Positions 50,801 to 61,252 of a stretch of 64,000 nt of DNA are shown piece after piece. The notes under the pieces are model-generated. The model was not told the origin of the DNA. It worked only from the letters and a program-made list of their open reading frames with translations, and did no database searches. Source of the DNA: Sphagnum compactum (taxonomy: Eukaryota; Bryophyta; Sphagnopsida; Sphagnales); the NCBI GenBank assembly GCA_965153455.1, contig OZ234498.1, forward strand, positions 3,286,001 to 3,350,000. Reading direction: 5' to 3'. Position 1 is the stretch's first letter. Each line of letters starts with the position of its first letter. The translations under genes were made by a program, and so were the position numbers.

Positions 50801-53232
50801 ATTAACTTTCTCTTTCCTACCCACTCTAGACTGCAGCTTTCAAGTTATCTAACCTCCATCAAATGAATACAATTTTCATACTGAAACTGAAGCATAATAT
50901 TTACAATGTGTTAGCTATTAGCCCACTTGCAAAATTTCTCAAAAACATCCAGAGTTCTAGAAATACAACAACATTAACTGATCTACAAACTTGAAACAAC
51001 TAAGATTGAACTTAGCTATCAACCCGCTAACAATATGATCAAGACTGATCTTTGATTCAGTGAACAACAAACAAGTTTCTTTACTAACAATTTAGAAACA
51101 CACATCAAGATGCTAAAGAACCTTCAAAGAACCTAATGTCACATTTCAAGCTTCCATATCAAACATAGCATTGGAATGTTTCTAAGTCGGTGTTCGAGCC
51201 CTCTTTAATATGATAGGTTCAGGAAACAAGGAAAATGTCATAATATCGAAATGTCACGCTCTTGACATTTGGGGTTAAATTGTGTGTCATAATATTGAAG
51301 CTATTTGGAATTTGATCAATAGAAACAGATATAACATGTCAAAATTGATACAAGGTACGAAAATCAAGGAAATAATCATCGTAACATTGATATCAAGATC
51401 TACAATCAAAAAGTTTTAAAATAAGAATTTCAAAGTTCTTTGAAGATGTCCATTAAGATTATCAACACCAAGCTTGGGCTTCATAAGTTTTTCTATCATC
51501 CTTTGAAGAATGTTTGTAACATTAGCCAAGCTAAAATGAAAAGAGTTGTCCATCATAAAATGAAAAAACAACATTGAGGTACATGGGGTCTTGCATCACA
51601 AAGTATAACAATCAAAAATTGCTCATTCACATCTAATGTGTCAATCAAATCATTTACTCAAATCAAGATTTGCAGATGTTGCTAAAGGAATTTGGCAATC
51701 TCCATCAATTCATTGTCAATGTTTTCAAATATCTTCCCTTGGCATGTGAACAAACTCTTAGTTGACGTGTTGCCATTTCCAAGTTCTAACTTTCCAATCA
51801 AAGATGCAAGTTTTTTTGACTCTTTCTACAACCCAAGCTTGTCTCTTTCATCCTCAAGAACAAAGTTTGCACTAGATGAGGGCTTGTTTTGATGTTTGGA
51901 ACACTCTTCCTCAAATTATGTTTGCATGGGTTTTATGACAAAACTCATTCTAAAGAGCTTTGACTTGTAATGTATTTAAAAGGAAACTACTATCCCTTGG
52001 TCTAATGGCTACACTACATTGGTGACATTGGATAGTAGAAAAAACAAGGTTAAAATTGCTCAAGGTTAGTGTTGAAAAGCCATGGAATTGTTTGAATTGA
52101 CCACAAGAAACCCCATGTGAAGTTGTGTTGTTCAAAATCACGATCACTTTTGAATCTTCAGTTTAAATATTTCGTTTGTTTGTTGCATAGCACATTGTAA
52201 GATAGTGATTCTGGCCAATGTCTTTTATAAGGTGGTTATGCATGCCTTTCTGTTGCAAACTAGGCAGAGTAATAGTAATATGGCATCAGACTCAAGAAAT
52301 TGAGCCAACAGGCTAGTGCGCTAAGGCTTGCCACAGTCTCCCCCAGTGGTTGTAGGTTCATGGTCAATGTTCTCTCATCATTGTTTATCAACCTTGGGGC
52401 CTTGCAAGCTTTCAAGAGACAATTTGGGTGCCAATGTTGCTTGTAGTACTCATGGCTGCGAGATAGTGTCCAATCTCCAGATGGGTGGTCCCTGATGGTG
52501 AAGAGACAATCAGTCATGTCAGTGAAAGACATTGCCATGTTGTTTGTTGTTGTGGGTCCTTTCTGCCAGTGTTTATTATAGAGGAAAGCTAGTACAGCTA
52601 ACATCTTGTTTGAAAGTAGCCAATTGATAGGTGAGCATGGATGAGATAACTTAGAATGGCTGGAAATGGGTGACTATGGCTGCACACAAAGAATCTGGAA
52701 GTGAGGCAGGATAAATGTATGGAATCACAGCTAAAACACCACAGAAAATAGGGCTCACCTGAACGTGATGCCAAGGGTACTGCATGAAAGCAGGGCTTGC
52801 AATTCTACCCAAAATTTGTAACTTGTGAAGGCTATCTGTGCATGCTTAGCAGATTGCAAATATTATTAGCTATATGCTCCCAACATTGTTAGAATTGACA
52901 AATGAGATTAATCAACACAACGCACTCCACAAGTGCATAGTTTTCCCCTAATCTGTTGCTTAACCATTTGGGTGAAAAACTGTAAAGTATTGCATTTTCC
53001 TGGTTTCAGATAGCAAGAATAATATTATTTCAATGGCTTCACTTGCGTATGGAAAGCAATAGCCTCAGATTCAACTTGTTCAAGAGAGACATTGGAACCC
53101 AACCAATACTGCTAACTATGTAATATCTATGATAGTCCAATTTTCTGTACATGAGAATGACATTGGAAAAATTGCATGTTTCAGTTGCAACTGGGTAGAA
53201 CTGAGTCTGTGAGAGAGCAGGAATATATTATT
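47804..53232. other. 5.4-kb intergenic region
   Basis: AT-rich DNA between convergent SWI3 and Ppx/GppA genes. 47804-48250 is probably SWI3 3' UTR. A degenerate open frame with internal stops lies on the minus strand at about 51400-51930. A SINE-like box pair is possible at about 52290-52370. Nothing else is supported. Confidence 0.5.
51400..51930 (-). pseudogene. Degenerate coding remnant, unknown family
   Basis: On the minus strand, short stop-interrupted segments read as polar, helix-like protein: SSANFVLEDERDKLGL, KESKKLASLIGKLELGNGN, FENIDNELMEIAKFL, and further on SLANVTNILQRMIEKLMKPK followed by LGVDNLNGHLQRTLKFL. There is no start, no splice sites that rescue it, and no recognised domain. 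It could be an old transposable-element gene. Confidence 0.3.
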
Positions 53233-56200
53233 CTAGGAACTCAGGCTGAAAGAAACAGGATCCGTGTTCATAGCCTGCAGGTCATCTTCATCGGCAATCA
53301 TGATAGTTGGCCTCCGCTTGAAGACCTGCAGTCATCAAACAGTCATGCAAAGTAAGTATAAAAGTACCAAAGAAGAGCTCAAAATAATGTAAGTATTTTG
53401 CTGCAGCATCTGACTGCACAATCAAGTCTCTTGAACCCTTTCTGAGGTGGCAGATACTTCTAAATTTGTCTTTTACCCACTGACAGTTTCATGCTTGTCC
53501 ATTTTCTTTTCCCATGAGATTTGGGGGCTCTGTGAACCACTGCATTTGAGAGAAGATCCAAATGATGGCCCCCAAAAAACATGCTGAAACACCTTGACAA
53601 AAGACTTGCTTTCAAGAAATCGAAAAAGTGAGGACCTTTTCGAAATAAGGAAGCTCTGAATGTGCTGCCCATACTTCAAGCGAGACGTCCCGCATTGCTC
53701 CTGTAGAATCCACAGCAGGCACCACAGCCTACAAAGATAGCAACTTAGAAGGCAGGAATGTATTGAAATTTATCCATGGTTAAATTTCTTTAAGAAGGAT
53801 GATTAGTAGTAGATTGATTTAAAGCTCTAATGGGTTGTCATAGATTGAGAGGAAGAAATGAGAGCCCATGAAGGACAAACTGGTACTTTTTGTAACTGAG
53901 ACTAAAAGAAACAATACAGGGGTGAAGAATAGCAGAAAGAATGATTCAAAAAGATTGCACATGTACAACAAGATCCCCTGTTTCACTGAAGCAAACTTGA
54001 TGAGAGGTTTTATTAGTAGCTCACAAGTGTGACACTGTCAGGTCGCTGGAAGACATGGACATGTTCAATTGAGTTGGTGACACAGCGATCCAACGCCACT
54101 GCAATGCGCATCACAGCACACATAGCCTGCACCTTGTTCTGGATCTACAATCCCACCCAATCCCAAGCCAATAGGAGTTACCTTATCAGGTGCTGTTCTG
54201 ACACGCATTCTTCTATATGCAGGTTTACTCTTAAGATTCTGGTTTTCTTGATGATGAAAGTAGACCCATTAAATAATTTGCCCTAGTAACATAGAACTCA
54301 CCTCCTCAGGCAGTGTTGCAAAATCTTCGTCCTTCAAGCTTGGCACCTTCTTTCGATGGTATCTTGCAAGGAGCGCAAGGATCTGCCAAACCCATTCATT
54401 TGTACATCTGTTGTTATAAGGGAATTTGGAAGCTGCAAATTATATATATTGTAACAGGATTTGAATATTTCTGTGTGGCATGTGTGTGTCTCTCTCAACT
54501 AGACTGTGCAACCTTTTGTTGGTGTCTGGTGGACCTCACCTCCTCCTGATTAACCTTCAAACAGAAAACCAGGACTGCAAAACATATATATATCTGTGAA
54601 ATTTGCAGAGAAATCTGTCTCTCACAACAAAAAATTGAAGGTTAACATGTTACAATGACTGCAGTCATAAATAACCTTGTAAGAGTCATTCATTGCTCAT
54701 AAAGCATCAGACCGTGATCACAAACCCCAAACCCTAAGCCATTGCCTTCATCATGAACAGCAATGACAAGCTGCCATGGATCATTGCATAATTTGTTAAA
54801 AGGGTTTAGAGTTGATGGTACCTCAATCTCCAAGGGACTAAAGCCCAATAGATGCTCACTATTCTGTAGATCCCAAACAAAAAAGTAAGCCACCCATCCA
54901 TCACCCGAGAAATTATTGAGCCTTTCAAGACAACGAGTTTTTAAAGAGTTTTGAAGAAATCAGGACTCAATATATTCATCTCAAGGAAAACCAAGCCAAA
55001 CTTCTGTGGGTTTTTTTTGGCACACTGAACCAGAATCCCAGAGAATCATATATTAGTCCCCACAAGGATCTTTGGAAGGAAGGAGATGGAGGTGGTTCTT
55101 CAATTGCAAAACTTAGTACGTGAAAAGAAAGTTCAAATCTAAGGAGAAGTCAAAACCTTGATAAGGTAGTGGGAATGTTTATGGTAAGAGTTGTGGTTGA
55201 TAAACATCCCAACATAGTGGAGGGTGGTGGCTGCTTCCAGCAGCTCTATATCACCCTCTTCTAGGAGTAAGACCACATCGGACAAGCAATCTGTTCCTGC
55301 AGTGCTGCATTTCTGGAGCCCTTCAAGGATTTCCTGCATGATCCACAAAATCATCATGTATGTAAGCTCAGAAGAAACTCAAACATTCACAACTACAAAG
55401 TGAAAAAGGTGGCACAAGAAAAAAAACAGAAGACAAAAGACTTGTCAAAAGCTATTGTTTTGGGGGGTTGATTTTGTCACCATGTAGGTAAGTACCTTGG
55501 CAAGTTGAGCTGAATGTTGGGCAGACCTCATGCGCTGGTCTGTGTTGAATTTCTTGGCAAGGTTGATGACAGAGGTGTGGCGGATGTTGACACCAGGTCT
55601 ATAGTTGACAACACTCTGAGCCAGAGTATCGACAATAACTCCCTCACGCAGAGCAAATGGTGACACCTTCATCTTTTGGATACCCATTGCCAGAAAAATC
55701 TCTTCCAGAAGAATTGCACCCGCCACAATCACATCCGCACGCCTCTCAGGTAACCCTGGGATTTTCATTCGCTGCTCTACAGTCTTGGCTTTGCACACCT
55801 AAACAAAAACAAATTCCATTTATATAATAATCCAAGCACAAAAAATGCACAATTGGGTCCAACCACACCAATCTTGAACAGCATGAGTGCCTCCTCAAAA
55901 TGCTACCACCAAGCTCCAGACTAAGATCAGAAAACAATGGAAATAATTTTGTCACACATTAAATATTACAATGTACTATTGCAGAAAAAATTCAGTGAAA
56001 AATTTGTACCTTCTTGACCACCACACCAAGCTCCTCAGCATTGAACTCGCGGACAGTTAAAGTGCTTGACTCAAGTGTATGAGATTGATCTGCACTACCA
56101 GTGGCTGCCGTGTGATTATGGATCATATGCTCGACACTTTCTATTGTGCCTGAGCTTCCAATGGCTATGTCAAATTTTGTCTTCTTCACGTTCTCAATTA

Positions 56201-57716
56201 CACCTGAATCTGCTAGTACACTGCGTATGTGTCGCCGAAGCTCCTCAATCTGGTTCAGTCAATAAAGTCTAGAGTCAATTTTTCAAGAACTTCAAAAATG
56301 CACTACAGCTTTTTGTATGAGAAAAACCACATTTTCTTGTAGTGAAGATTAGACAACCAGCAGCAAGAAGGTTATAATTATTGAGGTCAAGATCAACAAG
56401 CGGTCTATCGATCTCTTTGTTGACAGGAGAATTTGATCATTAATTGAAGTTCAGGCAAGCATATATACTACTGACCTGCTCCTTTTTGAGCTCCTCTTTA
56501 CTCCGACCCAAATCTAGAAATTGTGCTGACAGACGAATATGTCCAAGCTTCAAGGAAGTCGCATACAGGGGCTTGCCAGCTTTGCCAAGCACAAACTCAG
56601 TGGAACCACCACCTATGTCCACCACCAACACTGTGTTATCATAGACAGGAAGGGCTTGCAACACACCCTGGTAAATCAAGCATGCCTCCTCTTGACCCGA
56701 TAGAACCTGAATGTCCACTCCTGCAACCTCACGCATCCGCCTCACAAAAGTGTGCTTGTTGCGAGCTTCTCGAACTGCAGAAGTGGCAACAATGCGCATC
56801 TCTGCATTGCGAGTGATTGCAAGGTGCTTGAAGCGCTTCATTACAGCCAATGCACGCTCCTCAGCATCTGGGGTGATTATGCTGATCTCTGGACTTCCAG
56901 TACCCAGCCGCACATTCTCTTTGGCTGTGTCAACCAGCCGGAACTGGCCTTGTTTGTCTGCTTGCACAACCACCATGTGGAAAGAATTCGTTCCCATGTC
57001 CACTGCTGCTAGCATCTTGTCCTCTAGCTCTACACCCATCAAAACCCATGGTATAAAAAAAAGCCCTCCATCAGTCCCAATTTTACAGAACCACTCCTCC
57101 CAGCAGACATGATGATCCTTTTGCACACATGAGAGTGGATTTCAACATCAGAGTTCAAGTACTCACCTCCACTGCTATAATCTCGCTTGGTTTTTTGCCA
57201 GTGTTGAACAAGATTACCATTCCCTGTATCATCATCATCATCATCATCATTCAAGGGCTGCTCCTCAGTGGGTCCAATGCCTTCTTGAGCTGCTGCTGCT
57301 GCTGCAAACAACTCCCATGTCCTCCAGGAAGATTGACCCCTTGAACCACAACACTGTAAACTTGGTTGTGTTCCAAAGCTTTTTACTGTATGTGGTTGTA
57401 TGTTGATCGATGCTTCAGCTGCAAGAGGAGTTCTATTATGCAACGGATGCAAAGAAGAACAGATCACATGATTCCAGCCTTTGCAATTTGCTGCCTCCTG
57501 GACTTGCTGAAGTTTGTTGCACCAGCCCTGGAGCTTCTGAAACAATGATGGTACACTCCCAATCACTAAGAAGTTAGAGAAGCTCTTTTTTTTGCCATAA
57601 GAATGAGCAATCCTGAGGGTGAACCTTGTGGCAGACAACATAGTACTATGATCTTTTCTGCAAGCACCTACAACAAAACATGGGCACGATCCATGGTTCC
57701 CATTTGACAAGGTCAT
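53233..57716 (-). CDS. Ppx/GppA family exopolyphosphatase-like protein
   Basis: Ten exons assemble in phase to 750 residues: 57716-57167, 57029-56476, 56249-56010, 55798-55496, 55333-55157, 54863-54822, 54382-54302, 54144-54025, 53728-53636, 53325-53233. The first ~180 residues are poorly conserved, Ser-rich with a run of Asp, and may include an organelle-targeting sequence. The Ppx/GppA actin-like domain follows: MLAAVDMGTNSFHMVVVQAD, RIVATSAVREARN, VLSGQEEACLIYQG (with the catalytic-type Glu) and VLVVDIGGGSTEFVLGKAGK. The second half is the HD-like helical domain (EAATTLHYVGMFINHNSYHK, HSHYLI, ILALLARYHRKKVPS), in which the metal-binding HD reads HY, as in bacterial PPX/GppA where that site is degenerate. 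Family members hydrolyse inorganic polyphosphate or pppGpp. ATG 57716 is the first in frame, but the frame is open upstream and a better start may lie in an earlier exon. Confidence 0.9.
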
Positions 57717-57838
57717 CCCAGTGAAAATGGCCAATTCCAGTGTCTCTGGAGGGACATTGGAAGCCCTAATCCATCATAAACTTGAAGTAAATCTGCCAAA
57801 CTTTACAGGGTCAATATGAAATTCCCAAACTTACAGCA

Positions 57839-58033
57839 TGTGGTATGTTGGATAAAGAATGATTGCCAATGATGCCAAACACTTGGGTGGCTCCTCCTGA
57901 TTCTACTACACTCTGTGCTACGGTGGGAAGCATGATGGCAGCTGATTTGAACCCACTGTTTGAGACACAGGCTGAAAAATTCCCTGCACTTGCTGTAACA
58001 CAGAAACCAGAATTCAATCACCTTCAAACCCTC
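57839..58033 (-). other. Candidate 5' exon of the Ppx/GppA gene
   Basis: Bounded by GAAATTTCAG (acceptor) and a strong GTAAGT donor on the minus strand. One frame is open across it but lacks an early ATG. Joining to the CTCCAG acceptor before the main exon does not keep that frame, so it is more likely 5' UTR than coding. Confidence 0.4.
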
Positions 58034-58904
58034 CTGAAATTTCCTGCATTTTTAGCCATAAACCCCAAAGCTGCTGAATCGATCACTTCTGAGCAAGTTC
58101 TCTATCCAATATCTTTTTGCAAACCTACTTGTGTGTGCAAGATTTCATGACAGAAGAAAAGATTTCTTGTGGAAATTGGTATTGAGTTCATGTACAAAAC
58201 CCAGCATCAAACAACTCAGTACTGAAATCAAACTAGAGTTGACTTTCTTTTTGGATTGGAAGCCGCACAGCTAGAAGCAGCAGCAAGCTAGAACTTAAAG
58301 CAAAATAATTCTTCCTGCAAGCTCATCCATGTTTGAAGACTCACCTGACACCCAACAACCACCACAGCTCACCCAAGTGCAGCACTTAGCAATAATCATC
58401 TACTACAAGTGTACAGAATTCAATGGAGAAAAAACCCAACAAAGGCAGCAATCATTCCATGGGGCCACCGCCATTGGCAGCTGAACTCTGAGCTCCAACA
58501 AAACATCAACTCTGATCAGATCATCAAATCCCAGTAAAAAACATTCTTGGGTTTCTTTCTTCAACATTAAAGATTTCATCTCCAATTTGTAGAGAACAGA
58601 GGAAAATCCAACAAGTCTATATAATCCAATCCCAAGTTACTTTCTCTCCAGGTTCCTGCTTTCCTTCCCCTGACAACAACAAACTACACCCATTCATGAG
58701 CACGTTCCTTTAGATCTTGACCCACTCTTCCCAATCCATTGGACATGAGGGAGAAAAAAAAAACACATAACCAAAGAGAAACATACCATTCAATTCAAAA
58801 GCTCCAGCTACAAATTCCATGCGCTATATAGCTTGTTTGCTATCCACCCATGTTCGAATCTGCTGACCCCACGCCCAGATTCCCACACACCCAAAATAGT
58901 ACTA

Positions 58905-59460
58905 AGAAAATTGGGTGCTCCTTGAATCTAGAGAAGAAGAGACTAATAATTAATATTCTGCTTTCAAGGGATTCAGAAGAATCTGTGAAAGAAAGAAGCA
59001 CGTTTTGAGGTGTTTTTGTTGCAAATTGGGTGCTCTTTGGAATTCCAATAGTATTTTACTTTCTTTTTTTTACAAGGAGAAGCTGCTCTGGAAGAAGCAG
59101 TCTTTTGTGTGCTTCTTTTTTGTTGAAAATTGGGTGCTCTTTGAATCTAGAGAATCTGAATTCTTCTTACAAAGGGAAGCAAAGCTCTGGGAGTAGAAGT
59201 AGTAGTTTTGTTTGTTTTTTTTTTTTTTGAAAAAATTTGGAAAATTGGGTGCTCATTGAATCTAGAGAATTTTAATTCTTACAAAGAGAAGCAAGCTCTG
59301 GGAGTAGAAGTAGTTTTAGGGTTTTTTTTTTTTTTTTTTTGGGAAATTTGGAAAATTGGGTGCTCTTTTAAAATCTACTAGGGTTAGAGATATTTTACTT
59401 ACAAGGGAAGAAGCAGCAGCTTTTGAGTTAAGCATGTTTGCTTGTTGTGGCATTGAATCT
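58905..59460. repeat. ~110-bp degenerate tandem repeat, five copies
   Basis: Copies start near 58905, 59022, 59126, 59241 and 59351. Each opens with AAATTGGGTGCTC(T/C/A)TT and GAATCTAGAGAA-like text. They continue to TTACAA(G)GAGAAGC-like text, a GCTCTGGGAGTAGAAGTAGT block in copies 3 and 4, and long T-runs. Confidence 0.82.
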
Positions 59461-60003
59461 CTCACTGCATTTGGAGGAGAAGAAGAGGAGACAAACACTT
59501 GGCAAGCATGACATAAAATGGACATCATCCTCTGAGTAAATTTTAAGTGTTAAACTGCTTTTTCTGTTTGTATTCATCAGTGATTTTTAAGAAAATTGGT
59601 GGCCAAATTTGGCTATCCAACAGATACAAAAGTGGAAAATTTTTAAGCATTCTTTTACAATTTTTTGGCTACTTAAAACTTTTTTTTTTCTATTATAAAT
59701 CTTTTTAGGGTAAACCCTTTTGTGTTGTGTTTTGGCTTTTTTTTTAAGTCTTGGGTGGACCAAGCACCTACAGTCATGGTACCATAGTAAAAACTAAAAA
59801 CTCCAATTTTGTTTTTGGGTTGCTTCTAAACATTATAAATTATCTAGTGTTAAGACTACATCAGGCTCTTCTACTCTAAATTTAACATTTTCCCTGGACA
59901 AATTATAAACACTAGGCTAACTGAGCCAAATTTTGAATGATTGAATGGATTGAATGGATTGATCTTATGGAATGAATCCAAATTTTGAATAATTTTGAAT
60001 TTT

Positions 60004-60067
60004 GAATCCATAAGAAGTGCTTACCCAATCATTTGAGTGCTAAATAATAAGCACTTCTTATGGATTC
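60004..60067. repeat. Perfect 20-bp inverted repeat, 24-nt loop
   Basis: GAATCCATAAGAAGTGCTTA (60004-60023) is exactly complementary to TAAGCACTTCTTATGGATTC (60048-60067). It lies 160 bases beyond the stop codon of the unrecognised gene and could form a stable hairpin in its 3' UTR. Confidence 0.93.
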
Positions 60068-60227
60068 AATATTTTCATTCACAAAATTTTGATCTTTGGA
60101 AATTAATTGATTGATTGATTGGAGAATTTTAACACTTTTGAAAATATAATTAGTGTTGAAGCTGCCAAGGTAGTAATGTATGATACATTTTAATTGAATT
60201 TTAATTTTGTTTTTGTGTTTGGGTGAG

Positions 60228-61252
60228 TCAATAAAAAGGGATGCGAAACCTTGGGAGTCTTGGAGGTGGTAAGGGAGGAGGAGGAGGAGGGGGAATGACG
60301 AAGGAGATGTTGGAGAATCGGTATCCAATATACTTTCGACTCGGGCATAAGTACACTTCAAGAGGAGGCTCATTGTGTTTCCAGTTCATAAAACTGACTT
60401 GAGCCCACACTTTCCTTTGGCTTGGGCTTTGGGGATCCACCAGCCTGATCTGAGCTGCTGTTGGAAGAGGAGGCTTTGTGGTTGTAAAGAAAAAATCATC
60501 AACTGCACAATCTGTGGGTGCTGGTGGTGCTTGCATCTCCCCTTTACCTGCATGCAGCTCATACACAATCAACAAATATAATTTCCCAATAAAAAAAAGA
60601 AATTTATTCACACTATTCATTCAGCATCTGGACTTGAAACACAAAAGATTTTTTTTTTTAAATTTTTTTTTCTGAATTCTTGAAGCAAGAGAGAGAGCTT
60701 GGAGATCAAGAATTATGCACAAGTTTTGCAATGGATTTAACCTAGTAGTGCATCACCTTTCTTTTTAGGAGCAACAGTTTCGTTTGTTGCTGGGGGGTTT
60801 GCTGAAGGCGGTGCTGCTGCTGTTGCAACAGTTTTTCCTTCCTGGGTACTAGAAGTTCCACCTGCAGTTGCTGCTGCTACTGTTGATTTTTCTTCTTGGG
60901 TAGTAGTTGTAGAAGCAGGAGCCGGAGTAAGTGCAGCAGCAGCTCCAGGAGCAACTGTAGAATTTCCAGCTTCTTCCACTTGGGAAGAAGGAGGAGTTCC
61001 AGGTGCCATAAGATTACCATCTTGGATTGAATTAGCTGAAGATGGTGGTACAGGGATTGCAGGAGGAGGCTCATGTGGCAACACATTGCACCACACTCCT
61101 TGCCCATCTTTTTCAGTCAAAGATATACAGTAGTTGTAGAGAAGCCACTTGCAACCTACAAGCACCCCTAGTGTGAAGTGGAGGTACCCCAACCATGGTG
61201 GCTCCTTGGGGTACTCCTCTTCCTCATCTGTCCAGGGACCACTATACTCCAT
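60228..61252 (-). CDS. Unrecognised protein with hydrophobic segment and Ala/Pro/Thr-rich linker
   Basis: Two exons (61252-60757 and 60547-60228) join in phase to 271 residues, ending in TGA 60228-60230. I do not recognise the family. The N-terminal part reads SGPWTDEEEEYPKEPPWLGY then LHFTLGVLVGCKWLLYNYCI, a hydrophobic stretch that could be membrane-associated. A ~110-residue low-complexity Ala/Pro/Thr/Gln linker follows. The C-terminal part looks globular (TAAQIRLVDPQSPSQRKVWA, QVSFMNWKHNEPPLEVYLCP, SRKYIGYRFSNISFVI) and ends in a polyproline/arginine tail. Upstream of ATG 61252 the frame stays open to TAA at 61346-61348 and reads protein-like text (ISVKLKFASNPIPLLNFFEV, then WVGGPGIFS). 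The true start is therefore probably in an earlier exon. Confidence 0.65.

Larger units (their letters stand above)
57717..60227. other. Ppx/GppA 5' flank and 3' flank of the next gene
   Basis: A probable 5' exon lies at about 58033-57839 (acceptor TTTCAG, donor GCT|GTAAGT). A five-copy ~110-bp tandem repeat lies at about 58905-59460 and a perfect 20-bp inverted repeat at 60004-60067. The rest is AT-rich and has no supported gene. Confidence 0.55.

Noticed and set aside
56444-57112. Several plus-strand open frames of 66-133 residues
   Set aside because: All are antisense to Ppx/GppA exon 2, whose motifs and splice sites are clear.
57811-58017. Transit-peptide-like frame NSGFCVTASAGNFSACVS as the Ppx/GppA N-terminus
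   Set aside because: It lacks an ATG and the only visible splice join to the main exon breaks the frame; kept only as a candidate 5' exon.
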